Assembly: GCA_946902985.2 (NCBI GenBank)
Contig: CAMPQE020000051.1
Location: 1,550,001-1,614,000 of the forward strand
DNA: 64,000 bases
Direction of reading: 5' to 3'
Origin: Meconema thalassinum
Lineage: Eukaryota; Arthropoda; Insecta; Orthoptera; Tettigoniidae
Shown here: in pieces, positions 46,063 through 58,610 of the stretch
Position numbering within the stretch: the first letter of the stretch is position 1
Layout: every line of letters begins with the position of its first letter
Translations under genes and position numbers: made by a program
The notes under the pieces: model-generated
What the model was told of the DNA's origin: nothing
The model's database searches: none
Seen by the model: the letters and a program-made list of their open reading frames with translations, nothing else

Positions 46063-49000
46063 CTGAAATAGTCAGTACTAACAGTTTGAAGTATGGTACA
46101 TTATTATAGCAAGTGAAATAATAGCCTAGATATAGAGATTAAAGTGGTCAAATATATAATAGGAAGTACTTTCATTAATGTCACTACCCGGAAATAAGTC
46201 TTAAAGAATTATCAGGATTTGATACAATTTTCATTGCTCAATAATATGCTCTTCATACAGTCAGAATGTATTGCAATTGAATTTACATATGACAGAACAT
46301 ATATTGTGTCTTGTTGGAAATTATGGAGTTATATCTCTGTAAGCATGAGTGTGTTGGGATTGCTTCTTTGCCACCACATTCTTCAGATCCAAAGCCGGTA
46401 AATTTCTACAAGCCGGATGCAATAAACGACAACGTGTTTAAGTTTGCACCCTTCGCATTTCTGCTGACTTTCGCCTATTGATCACCGATGAGCATATTTA
46501 TGTAAAAGCGTCTCTTGTTGGGCTGAGCTTTCGCAAAGAGGCTAAAATGCTGAGTGAAAACAAAACATTACTGTGGTCGTGCTTCCATAACTACTGAACA
46601 TTTGCTATTCCTGGTGCCCTTCGAATCTCTTCCTTTCATTACCACTCACCAGAATCATCTTACCCCCATTCGTCTCATTTCCCTTCCTTTGTTGCTCTAT
46701 CTAACCGACCAATTTCCAACATTCTCCATTAACACTACTTTCAAGTGCTTCTATTTTCCCTTTCCTCTTGAAGGAATGAAACAAATTTCACATACATACT
46801 TACATATAGCACCCTGCTCCTGACCATGTCTAAAAAGTGACTTCCCACTAGCTGCATTTATATATGATGTTAGCATATGTCAACCCTTCTTTATGTATCT
46901 CCTTCGTTTGGTCCATATTTCTTCTTAAGTGCCACAAGCAAACAAATACCTTTGGCGCTTCATCTGACAATCGGTGATGGTATATTCCTTGAAAACACAC
47001 TTTACGTAATTTGTACCCGTTTGGGTTTTCTCCAGTATCTCACTCTCTCCTTATCCCACGAAAACACCCAAAAGAGATTTCTGTGTGTTTTCGCTCTCGC
47101 CTTGTGCTTTTGCTCATGCCCGTCTTTATTGTCCTTTAGCGAACGAGATTCATTATCCCTCCTTCAACAGAACCATCATGCTTCTCCTTAGTGTGCCATC
47201 GCATGGCACTTCGCTGAACTCACTCATCTCCTGCGGTCAACGTGAGAACACGTTGTCACCGACTACTTATGCACAGAAGTTCGACTCGTCCTCTACAGAT
47301 GGCAACCTACACACTTCTTCATTATTTGGTCTCAAGAAAAGAAATGTGTATGCTTACAATATTTATGATTTCCTATGTTTGTGACCCTTATATCCTACAC
47401 TTTCCCTTCTCCCCCTACGACGCCTTGCTAATTGGGAGCCTTCTTGCTTGTCACTCTTCCAAGGACAGTCAGCAGATTCTCTCGGTCTATCTACAAGAGA
47501 CTGCCGTCACTCGTCCGACATTTTGTGAAAGCCTTGTAGTGATAATTGCTCTATCAGCACCGCCAGTCAGCCAACCTACATGCAAAGATAAGTTACATAT
47601 TATTTTAACCTATCTATGAAGCTCTTTTAATACTTGCAAGTAATCAAATCTGCTATATTTTTTATCTTGCCGGCAAGGTATTATTTTCTTGATGTCAAAC
47701 ATCAATTTCACCAACAAAGGAATCTATGCTACATTTAAAACTACAACTATTGGCTAGACGTAACGGGGATTTACTCCTTTTTCATGTATACTCTGTCAAA
47801 ATCAATAACTTTACACATCAGAGGAATTTGGTAACTTCGTATCTAACTGTCTAATGGGTCAACTCTGCTCATATCACGAGATTCTCAACCTCAAGCAATT
47901 ACTTCAGTTTTCAAGATTGAAATAGCTTTGAAACTAGGCAAAATCTCAACCCGGAAATTATTCACCATGTTAATCAGTGATATTTTTAAGAGAGAAACTC
48001 TGTCCACAACTTCAAAACTAAAAAGTGCACCGCACCAAAAAAAACTGGTTTGCTGTACAATCGGTTCCAGTGCTGGGTAGCCATATACAAGCAGACAGTG
48101 AATATACTCTAATTTTCTTTCCTCTCCTTTTCGCCCTCTACTAAAAGATTTAAATTAAGTATATTACATAATCTTTGCTGTATTCTTTTTGTGGTTAATC
48201 TGACCTTCTATCCAAGAGATGACCTCCCCATTTTTGAATTTTTAATTGGCTGTCATTTCTGCATAAATTCAGTGGTATTTGTCAACCATGTAACTAGGTA
48301 CAACTGATGGATAGTTGGAGCTTCCTCGAAGTTTAAATACTATAAAGTTATTGTAACTTTACAAGCATGCAACCTCTCATCATTATTTTGGGTCTAGGCC
48401 CTGTTTCATCCGTGCGCCTTCTAGGCCCAGGCTCATACCATCATTGTGCCGTCTAAACCCTGTTGCAAGCCTTTTTCCCCCACTTATAAATGGTATTTCA
48501 AGTTCCCATGGCGACCCCCGCTGTCCCCAAATTGTTGGGATTTGCAAATTTCAAACAATCTTAACTCTAGTTAATCTTCATTGTGTCTAATGGGACACGC
48601 TTACTTTGATATTCTCACTTATCTAACCAAGTCTATTCGATTATTGCAATTTTTTCATAATTTGTCTTTAAGTCCAATTTTGGTCTGAGACCAACTACTT
48701 GCTAGCAACTGCTACATTTTGTATTGTGTCAAAATCAGCAATCAAATTGCTTTAAACTTATACCAGTGGCAAAGCTTTAAATTTATAGCCACGGCAGCCC
48801 CCTGTTCCGTATTGTATACATACTCTAGTAATTTAGTGTTTGAGCGTTTATTCGCAATATTTTCCCCAACTAATTACTATTCTAGCCATTCTTGTACATG
48901 GTCTTCACTTACGGCAGCAACTTGAGGTGCGCCTCAAGAACTTTGGCAATTATTTCATTTGTTTGTTGCGCTCATACCAAACCTTGCAAAGCTACTCTTT

Positions 49001-49715
49001 TTATCAGGTTTATGATTTATCACAGATCCAGTATCTTCAGATGAGGGTCGCCCAGCTAATTTCCTACCTAGGGTCGTCTCAATCTAGGCATCTCGATTAC
49101 TGTTTTTTCATAATCAAGACTGTGTCTAATCTCTCATTAGTGCTTTTGTTGTGAGAGATTTAGTTTTTCTTTCCGGCACAACAACCATGTTTCGTCATAT
49201 ACGGTTTGAGCTCGAACTACTGCCACGGTCCACCCCATCCTCACCCTTCATATTGATATCACTACTAAATTAGAATAGTTATCATTGTTCACACTGTTTG
49301 TAATAAATAGTTTCTTGTTTTGGGTCTTTCCCGTTTGAACCAGTTCTTGGGATTTCTCTCCCTAACCCGTTTCCTTATTCTTACATCTTCTCCATAGTGG
49401 CGATTGGACTCTTCCAATTGCTCCAGAAGATTCACTTTTTCTGCCTGTATTTCCTTATTTCTGCTTTATATACATTTATTTTATCACAAATTCCTTTCTC
49501 GGCAATAAGGTTATACTGGTTAGAATGACATTCAAATCCACAAGCTAAGATGACTGTCTTTAGTAATATCAATCGACATAACTTCCACTTGATCCTTTAT
49601 TTCTGCTGTACGTTTTGTTCTCGTTTCCTCCATTACTTCCTAAATGAATATATTGAAGTGTACGAATAAAAAGATGCAGTACCAAGAATGTAATAACTAC
49701 CAACTGGTTTCAGTG
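46063..49715. other. Intron of gene copy B, no gene recognised
   Basis: AT-rich sequence with plus-strand frames (46554-46823, 46877-47191, 47242-47619, 48840-49154) that lack motifs, conserved starts or splice context. The pyrimidine-rich plus strand between 46600 and 47500 explains the long frames. A possible LTR-like segment with TAATAAATAG lies near 49300. None of these is supported as a gene. Confidence 0.45.
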
Positions 49716-50110
49716 TGTATACACCCTCCTATCGCTCGATTTTATTCCAATCCTTTTCAAAATATCACATAGTTTACTACAATCTTCGAAATTAACAGTC
49801 TTATCTAAGTCTAATAATACCACGAACGTTCTCTTCCCTATCCTTATTCTATCTAACGAGATCAGCCTAATACGTAATACAGATTCCCTTTAACTTACTC
49901 TTCTGCTGACTAAAACTGCTCTTCGCCTAACTGGGCTGTCGTTACATTATCTTGTAAATTACTCGAGTCAGAAATTTTGAAGCAGCCATCATCAAATTCA
50001 TTGTATGATAATCCTCCCATCTGTCAGATCCTACTTTGCTAGGGTTAGGAGTAATATTATACTTCCTAAGAAAAACTTTTGTCACCTTTGATACGCCTGG
50101 CAAAAAAATC
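49716..50110 (-). pseudogene. Decayed LINE (family Y) RT fragment
   Basis: In minus sense the order is NPSKVGSDRWEDYHTMNL, AASKFLTRVIYK, then RIRIGKRTFVVLLDLDKT, CSKLCDILKRIGIKSSDRRV. These parallel the blocks at 38650-39000 in the plus-strand family Y element. Stops and frame changes are frequent. Confidence 0.75.
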
Positions 50111-50289
50111 AGACATAATTATAAGAGAAGTAAACAGATGATATCCTATGCCGCTATGTAACGTAGCAAACTCAGGGATATCACATATGTATGTTGGTTC
50201 TTAATTACATAGGCCTTCTAGTGGCCAATCTAAATCAGATCCCGATATTAAATCTCGTTTGCCTGGAGAAGGAGTGGGAGACGCGGAAA

Positions 50290-50465
50290 AATAACTTTGT
50301 GGATGGCTGGGGAGGGAATCGAACCAAACTCTCCTCAAAATTACCTCCAAATGCTGAGTGTACCCCGATCCAGCACTCAGACCAGAATTACAATCGAATC
50401 GAGTAATCGAATCCCAACTTCCGAAGCGACAGACAACTGTGCTAACCGATACATGATGAGCAAGT
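50290..50465 (-). mobile_element. SINE fragment (family of 61015-61365), minus
   Basis: The reverse complement reads AATTCTGGTCTGAGTGCTGG, GGGGTACACTCAGCATTTGG and GGTTCGATTCCCTCCCCAGC. These match the middle of the SINE at 61015-61365. The frames crossing it are not genes. Confidence 0.72.
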
Positions 50466-50674
50466 CTTTGCACATTTCTCTTTCAAACATTATTCTTTGT
50501 CTGCTTTGCACCTCTTGTTTACCTCAAATTTCAGTAACCTGTATTATGCTTTCTTCCTTACTTTTCGTGCGTCCTTGTTCTTCAGTTCTTCATCCATTAA
50601 TTCTAGTATACCCTGAGTGACCACGTAGTCTGTCTATACTTACTACCCTTCTACGGATTTTCGTGTGTTATTTT

Positions 50675-52070
50675 GAGCCTACTTTTCGCATTTTGTAAAA
50701 ATGAGGAAAAAGTAGACTTATGAGATCGATCCGGGAAAATGTGTGTCTGTCTGTCCTTCTGTCTGTCTGGCTGTGTGTGTGTGTCCCCTCCAATCAACTC
50801 CTAAACGGCTGCAGCAATCGAATCCAAATTTGGTATGAGTAAACATCTCTATCTGAATATCTCGATGACGTATTTGAAAATGATGTCAGTGCTACCAACT
50901 GCAGAAAAATCGCAATTGAAATTTCAGGTCCATGTTGTATATCTTTGAAAGTATACATGGGAGCTATATCAAAATTGGCACACATATAGATAATAATATT
51001 TCAGTTTAATTTCCGGGAGCCTATACTTGACTGGGTAGCCAAAATGATTCTAACCCTGCTGTTAGGTCCAATTTTCAAATGCATATAACTTCTTCACTAT
51101 CAATTGGATTTCAACCAAATTTCGTATGTACTACGTGTACATAGACAGATATGACTGACCGTATCCATAAAAGCCACCATGGCTGCCAACTGTTAATAAA
51201 TGCACTCTCCATTGTTTTTATCCAAATACCAATATATCAGAAAGAATGCACGCAGACAGCTTTAAACTCTGCACAGATTGCACACGTATAGAACCTGATA
51301 TTCTAGATTAATTTGGAGTAACTAATGGACCTCAGTACTACCAACATGATTCTAAGCCTGCTGATAGGACCAATTGTAAATACATGTAACTTCTATACTA
51401 TCAATTGGATTTCAACCCAATTTCGTATGTGCTATGTGTACCGTATAACAGATATGACGATGCGTATTCTTAAGAACAACCAGGGCTGCCAACTGTTAAT
51501 AAATGCTGTCTCTATTTTTTTATCCTAATATCAATATATCAGAAAGTATTCAAGCCAACAGCTCTAAACTTTGCACACGTATAGTACCTTACATTCTAGA
51601 TTAATTTGGAGTAACTAATATACGTCAGTGATTCCAACATGGTTCTATGCCTGCTGATTGGTCTAATTTTAAAATACATGTAACTTCTATACAAATAAAT
51701 GTATTTCATCCAAAATTGGCACAACAATAGATCATAATAGTTCAGATTATTTCTGACCAACACATGCATGACATTGTTGCCAACATGATTTTACGCGCGC
51801 TGATAGGTACAATATCTAACTACATGCAACGTCCTTGCTATCCTTTGGACTACAACCAAATTTTGTATTCAGTACCTTATGAGATGGAACTAAGAATATA
51901 TTCAGTCACCGGGGCTGCCAACGTAGTGCTCTATTAGGCTACATTATGCCAGTTGTATTTCGAACTAATTAGAAATTTCGAAATTACCAACTCAATTTCG
52001 TCCTTATTCTAATTAGGTCAATATAGATTAATCATTGGCATTAATCTTACATTTCGAGAAAAGTAGGCTC
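50675..52070. mobile_element. 1.4-kb inverted-repeat element
   Basis: It begins GAGCCTACTTTTCGCA and ends CGAGAAAAGTAGGCTC, terminal inverted repeats of about 13-16 bp. A CTGTCTGTCTGT run follows the left end. The interior contains several diverged copies of a module (CAACTGTTAATAAATGC, TTCTAGATTAATTTGG, GTATGT.CTA.GTGTAC), so it is built from internal repeats of about 300 bases. No coding sequence was recognised. It is a non-autonomous DNA element or satellite-like unit. Confidence 0.68.
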
Positions 52071-52096
52071 TCTAGTTCGTCACGGAAATTGTTGTT

Positions 52097-53375
52097 AGCC
52101 TACTTTTCTCATTTTGCAAAAATGAGGAACAAGTTGACTTATGAGATCGATCCGGGAAATTGTGTGTCTGTCTGTCGTTCTGTCTGTCTGTGCGTCCCCC
52201 TTATCAACTCCTAAACGGCTACAGCTATCGAAGCCAAATTTGGTAAGAATAAAGAGGTATACCTGAATAGCTCACGGCCATATTTGAAATTGACATCAGT
52301 GCTACCAACTGCTGAAAAATCGCAATTGGAATTTGAGCTCTACGTTGGATATCTCAGAAAATATTCATGCGAACTTTTCCAAATTGGCACATACATAGAT
52401 AATAACATTCCAAATTGATTTTCGGCAGTCCATACTTGACAGTCTTGCCAACATGATTCTAAGCCTGCCAATGAGTCCAATTTCTAAAACTTCTATACTA
52501 TCGAGTTCAACCAAATGTCCTATGTACTATGTGTACTATAAGAGATATGACTGTGCGTAAAGAGCCACCAGGGCTGCCAACTGTTAATAAACTTTCTATC
52601 TATGTCTTAAAGCTAATACCAATATATCAGAAAGTATGCAAGCCAACAGGTCTAAACTTTGCACACGTATAGTACCTGACATTCTACCTTCGTTCGGTTT
52701 AACTTATATACAGTACATCAGTGCTGCCAACACGATTCTAAGCCTGCTGATAGGTCTATACTAACAAATGGATTTCAATCAAATTTCCTGTGTGCTTTGT
52801 GTACCATAACGGTATTGGCTATGCGTATTCGTAAGAGCTAGCAGGGATGCCAACTGTTAATAAATGCTCTCCTTCTTTGTTAAATCTTAATATCAATAAA
52901 TCAGAATAATTGCAGGCCATTAGCTCTAAAATTTGCACACGTATGGTTCCTGACATTCTAGACATACTGCCGACATGATTCTAGGCTTTCTGATAGTTTC
53001 AATTCTAATTACATGTAACTTCTATACTAACAAATGGATTGGCACTACAATAGATCGTAATATTTCAGATTAATTCTGAGCATCACATACATTACATTGA
53101 TCCCAAAATGATTTTACATGCACTTATAAATCCAATATCAAACAGCATGTAACGTCCATACTATCCATTATACTTCAACCAAATTTTGTACATGCATTCA
53201 ATACCTTAAGAGATCAAACTAAGAATATATTCATAGTCATCAGGGCAGCCAACTGTAGTAAGTAACACTAACAGACTACTCTATTTCAGGTGTATTTCAA
53301 ATTGCAGTACTTACAAATGTTGGTATTACCAACTTGATTTCGTCATTATTCTAAATATGTCTATTTATTACCTTG
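52097..53375. repeat. Second, partial copy of the 1.4-kb element
   Basis: AGCCTACTTTTCTCATTTTG and the following ATGAGATCGATCCGGGAAAT reproduce the start of the 50675 element. Matching internal modules follow in the same order to about 53375. The right inverted repeat is missing. The pair is nearly head-to-tail, 26 bases apart. Confidence 0.75.
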
Positions 53376-53499
53376 AGTCAATATATGTAGTGCATGGCGA
53401 CCTTCCTCAGCGGAATACAGGATATGTATATGTGCAATAACATACACACAACACAATTTAGCTATAATAGAGGATTCTAAGAATATTCCTGTTCCAAAA

Positions 53500-54552
53500 T
53501 ATGCTTTATCAGATTTCCCAGATTTTAAATCCTATTCGATGTCCTCACCAATTTCCTTCATCCAGGTGTCTTTTGATCAGCGACACTTTTCCGTTATTGA
53601 ATATTTTTGTGCTCTATATTGTTCAAAATCCCTACTTCTCATTTTGTTTCTCTGTTCAATGAGATCTAAAATTCCTTGGGTCATCCAAGGCTTCTTTAAC
53701 CAAGGATTTATGTAGCGGCTGTCATTAAGCTTTTCTTGACGTTATCCCATCCAGAGCTTTAACTGTTGATTAGTTTTCTCTGTGAATTTTGAAGCCAAAG
53801 CTGCAATGTGTAATTTATTTAAACACCATTTCTTAGAACTGTACGTTTTATGTTTTATGAATCGAGTATTACACTTCGCTACAACTAATGTATGTTCGCT
53901 GGCTACATCAACCCCTGTGACTAATGTTACCCCTGGGTAACTGTGACTGGTATGCACTTGGTTTCTGTATCGAGTTTTTCATTTCGCTACGACTAATGTT
54001 ACCCCTGGGTAACTGTGACTGGTATGCACTTGCTTTCTGTATCGAGTATCGCATTTCGCTACGACTAATGTTACCCCTGGGTAACTGTGACTGGTATGCA
54101 CTTGCTTTCTGTATCGAGTATTGCATTTCGCTACGACTAATGTTACCCCTGGGTAACTGTGACTGGTATGCACTTGCTTTCTGTATCGAGTATTGCATTT
54201 CGCTACGACTAATGTTACCCCTGTGTAACTGTGACTGGTATGCACTTGCTTTCTGTATCGAGTATTGCATTTCGCTACGACTAGTGTTACCCCTGGGTAA
54301 CTGTGACTGGTAAGCACTTGCTTTCTGTATCTCCGCCGTACGATTATAATTATAGTCTATCAGATGCTTTCTACCATCTCCAGGAGCTACCCATGCATAG
54401 CGTCGTCTTTTGAGAACATCAAAGCATGTATTAGTTATTAATAGTTCATGTTGTTCACAAAACTCTAGTAATTGCTCACCTCTCGAGTTCATTTCACCAA
54501 GTCCGGATTTACCAGCATGTTTAAGATTTTCATGACTACCAACTGAAGCATT
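53500..54552 (-). pseudogene. LINE (family Y) endonuclease fragment containing a 72-bp minisatellite
   Basis: Minus-strand remnant. NSRGEQLLEFCEQHELLITN and RRRYAWVAPGDGRKHLID (54492-54345) equal the middle of the endonuclease at 37600-37740. The 72-bp repeats intervene. The end VDVASEHTLVVAKCNTR (54-kb side of 53870-53920) and KKPWMTQGILDLIEQRNKM (53640-53710) correspond to the region after the catalytic S-D-H and the RT linker. The amino half of the same endonuclease lies at 58265-58600, beyond the 264-bp array. Confidence 0.8.
53920..54335. repeat. 72-bp minisatellite, about six units
   Basis: TAATGTTACCCCTGGGTAAC recurs every 72 bases (about 53922, 53993, 54065, 54137, 54209, 54281), with TGACTGGTATGCACTTGCTT and TTTCTGTATCGAGTATTGCA between. 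As 72 is 24 codons, frames stay open on both strands. One minus frame reads HTSHSYPGVTLVVAKCNTRY per unit, which is LINE endonuclease sequence with its S-D-H segment skipped. So the array arose by tandem amplification inside the LINE. Confidence 0.92.
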
Positions 54553-57500
54553 GCCTTAATATGCAAATTAGAAACCTCTATGGGGAGGAAGTTGTTCGAC
54601 AATCATCTAAATTTAGTAAGTTCAGGCGAAGAAGGAGCTCTCTCCTTTCATCGTTGTCCTTCTTTCTTAGATGCAGGGATCATAACATCATTCCCAACTG
54701 TGTATTTCCATTGAAAAAGGAGGCAAGGTTTCTCCAAAACGTATGGTTTAAATTAAAATACACACGGCATTAGCCCAAAAGCATGAATTATTTATATAAT
54801 AATCCGGGCCGTGAAAGCCTTAATATGCAAATTAGAAACCTCTATGGGGAGGAAGTTGTTCGACAATCATCTAAATTTAGTAAGTTGAGGCGAAGAAGGA
54901 GCTCTCTCCTTTCATCGTTGTCCTTCTTTCTTAGATGCAGGGATCATAACATCATTCCCAACTGTGTATTTCCATTTAAAAAGGAGGCAAGGTTTCTCCG
55001 AAACGTATGGTTTAAATTAATATACACACGGCATTAGCCCAAAAGCATGAATTATTTATATAATAATCCGGGCCGTGAAAGCCTTAATATGCAAATTAGA
55101 AACCTCTATGGGGAGGAAGTTGTTCGACAATCATCTAAATTTAGTAAGTTGAGGCGAAGAAGGAGCTTTCTCCTTTCATCGTTGTCCTTCTTTCTTAGAT
55201 GCAGGGATCATAACATCATTCCCAACTGTGTATTTCCATTGAAAAAGGAGGCAAGGTTTCTCCGAAACGTATGGTTTAAATTAAAATACACACGGCATTA
55301 GCCCAAAAGCATGAATTATTTATATAATAATCCGGGCCGTGAAAGCCTTAATATGCAAATTAGAAACCTCTATGGGGAGGAAGTTGTTCGACAATCATCT
55401 AAATTTAGTAAGTTGAGGCGAAGAAGGAGCTCTCTCCTTTCATCGTTGTCCTTTTTTCTTAGATGCAGGGATCATAACATCATTCCCAACTGTGTATTTC
55501 CATTGAAAAAGGAGGCAAGGTTTCTCCGAAACGTATGGATTAAATTAAAATACACACGGCATTAGCCCAAAAGCATGAAATATTTATATAATAATCCGGG
55601 CCGTGAAAGCCTTAATATGCAAATTAGAAACCTCTATGGGGAGGAAGTTGTTCGACAATCATCTAAATTTAGTAAGTTGAGGCGAAGAAGGAGCTCTCAC
55701 CTTTCATCGTTGTCCTTCTTTCTTAGATGCATGGATCATAACATCATTCCCAACTGTGTATTTCCATTGAAAAAGGAGGCAAGGTTTCTCCTAAACGAAT
55801 GGTTTAAATTAAAATACACACGGCATTAGCCCAAAAGCATGAATTATTTATATAATAATCCGGGCCGTGAAAGCCTTAATATGCAAATTAGAAACCTCTA
55901 TGGGGAGGAAGTTGTTCGACAATCATCTAAATTTAGTAAGTTGAGGCGAAGAAGGAGCTCTCTCCTTTCATCGTTGTCCTTCTTTCTTAGATGCAGGGAT
56001 CATAAAATCATTCCCAACTGTGTATTTCCATTTAAAAAGGAGGCAAGGTTTCTCCGAAACGTATGGTTTAAATTAATATACACACGGCATTAGCCCAAAA
56101 GCATGAATTATTTATATAATAATCCGGGCCGTGAAAGCCTTAATATGCAAATTAGAAACCTCTATGGGGAGGAAGTTGTTCGACAATCATCTAAATTTAG
56201 TAAGTTGAGGCGAAGAAGGACCTTTCTCCTTTCATCGTTGTCCTTCTTTCTTAGATGCAGGGATCATAACATCATTCCCAACTGTGTATTTCCATTGAAA
56301 AAGGAGGCAAGGTTTCTCCGAAACGTATGGTTTAAATTAAAATACACACGGCATTAGCCCAAAAGCATGAATTATTTATATAATAATCCGGGCCGTGAAA
56401 GCCTTAATATGCAAATTAGAAACCTCTATGGGGAGGAAGTTGTTCGACAATCATCTAAATTTAGTAAGTTGAGGCGAAGAAGGAGCTCTCTCCTTTCATC
56501 GTTGTCCTTTTTTCTTAGATGCAGGGATCATAACATCATTCCCAACTGTGTATTTCCATTGAAAAAGGAGGCAAGGTTTCTCCGAAACGTATGGATTAAA
56601 TTAAAATACACACGGCATTAGCCCAAAAGCATGAAATATTTATATAATAATCCGGGCCGTGAAAGCCTTAATATGCAAATTAGAAACCTCTATGGGGAGG
56701 AAGTTGTTCGACAATCATGTAAATTTAGTAAGTTGAGGCGAAGAAGGAGCTCTCTCCTTTCATCGTTGTCCTTCTTTCTTAGATGCAGGGATCATAACAT
56801 CATTCCCAACTGTGTATTTCCATTGTAAAAGGGGGCAAGGTTTCTCCTAAACGTATGGTTTAAATTAAAATATACACGGCATTAGCCCAAAAGCATGAAT
56901 TATTTATATAATAATCCGGGCCGTGAAAGCCTTAATATGCAAATTAGAAACCTCTATGGGGAGGAAGTTGTTCGAAAATCATCTAAATTTAGTAAGTTGA
57001 GGCGAAGAAGGAGCTCTCTCCTTTCATCGTTGTCCTTCTTTCTTAGATGCAGGGATCATAACATCATTCCCAACTGTGTATTTCCATTGAAAAAGGAGGC
57101 AAGGTTTCTCCGAAACGTATGGTTTAAATTAAAATACACACGGCATTAGCCCAAAAGCATGAATTATTTATATAATAATCTGGGCCGTGAAAGCCTTAAT
57201 ATGCAAATTAGAAACCTCTATGGGGAGGAAGTTGTTCGACAATCATCTAAATTTAGTAAGTTGAGGCGAAGAAGGAGCTCTCACCTTTCATCGTTGTCCT
57301 TCTTTCTTAGATGCATGGATCATAACATCATTCCCAACTGTGTATTTCCATTGAAAAAGGAGGCAAGGTTTCTCCTAAACGAATGGTTTAAATTAAAATA
57401 CACACGGCATTAGCCCAAAAGCATGAATTATGTTTATACTAATCCGGGCCGTGAAAGCCTTAATATGCAAATTAGAAACCTCTATGGGGAGGAAGTTGTT

Positions 57501-58264
57501 CGACAATCATCTAAATTTAGTAAGTTGAGGCGAAGAAGGAGCTCTCTCCTTTCATCGTTGTCCTTCTTTCTTAGTTGCAGGGATCATAACATCATTCCCA
57601 ACTGTGTATTTCCATTGAAAAAAGAGGCAAGGTTGCTCCGAAACGTATGGTTTAAATTAAAATACACTCGGCATTAGCCCAAAAGCATGAATTATTTATA
57701 TAATAATCCGGGCCGTGAAAGCCTTAATATGCAAATTAGAAACCTCTATGGGGAGGAAGTTGTTCGACAATCATCTAAATTTAGTAAGTTGAGGCGAAGA
57801 AGGAGCTCTCTCCTTTCATCGTTGTCCTTCTTTCTTAGATGCAGGGATCATAACATCATTCCCAACTGTGTATTTCCATTGAAAAAGGAGGTAAGGTTTC
57901 TCCGAAACGTATGGTTTAAATTAAAATACACACGGCATTAGCCCAAAAGCATGAATTATTTATATAATAATCCGGGCCGTGAAAGCCTTAATATGCAAAT
58001 TAGAAACCTCTATGGGGAGGAAGTTGTTCGACAATCATCTAAATTTAGTAAGTTGAGGCGAAGAAGGAGGTCTCTCCTTTCATCGTTGTCCTTCTTTCTT
58101 AGATGCAGGGATCATAACATCATTCCCAACTGTGTATTTCCATTGAAAAAGGAGGCAAGGTTTCTCCGAAACGTATGGTTTAAATTAAAATACACACGGC
58201 ATTAGCCCAAAAGCATGAATTATTTATATAATAATCCGGGCCGTGAAAGCCTTAATATGCAAAT
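54553..58264. repeat. 264-bp tandem array, exactly 14 units
   Basis: GCCTTAATATGCAAAT occurs first at 54553 and last at 58249. The 3696-base interval is exactly 14 x 264, and I see no indel in any unit. The array is bounded by this 16-base word on both sides. Each unit carries the octamer ATGCAAAT. In plus sense it also has an 84-codon frame from ATGAATTATTTATATAAT to CGGCATTAG, with only CCCAAAAGC before the next ATG. The peptide has a basic centre (SKLRRRRSS) and LRCRDHNIIPNC. Unit 1 lacks the first 14 codons and unit 9 has a premature stop near 56826, leaving 12 full-length frames. Whether it is translated is unknown. The centre faintly recalls the amino part of Penelope-like element proteins, a guess. 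The array splits a LINE endonuclease. Confidence 0.95.
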
Positions 58265-58610
58265 CATCTTCACTGTTAGTGGTAGGAAAATATACCACGT
58301 CAGTAGCTTTTATCTTTACCATCATATTCATTTCACTAATATGACAGGTATTCATAACATTTTGACATCATTTACCTTTTAGGGTTATTGCTACTCCATT
58401 CAGTCCACCTTTATCATTTCCCTGAAATTGCCTGATTGAAAGTCGCCGTTTCATGCCCATCGAGATCAACAGACACCCAGCATACCCAGGTCTTTCTTTA
58501 TCATTGAGATATTTACTTCTTCCAATTTTCCAAGCTTAGATAGTGTTTTCACATTCCATGTTGAACATGCTGCTTTCTTTGCAAGGACTTCGCATGATAA
58601 CGACTAGTGG
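58265..58610 (-). pseudogene. LINE (family Y) endonuclease, amino half
   Basis: In minus sense TWNVKTLSKLGKLEEVNISM leads to KDLGMLGVC and then, with stops, VYFLPTTNSED-like sequence at the array boundary. TWNVRTL..GKLE at the start of the nuclease is standard for RTE-type elements. Roughly 35 codons expected between here and 54552, including the G-D-W-N motif, are absent and replaced by the 264-bp array. Confidence 0.72.

Noticed and set aside
46554..47619. Several overlapping plus frames as a possible multi-exon gene
   Set aside because: Pyrimidine-rich composition explains the open frames; no domains, splice-site chain or initiation context.
53908..54492. A 194-codon minus frame as a gene
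   Set aside because: It is LINE endonuclease sequence running into the 72-bp repeats in a shifted frame.
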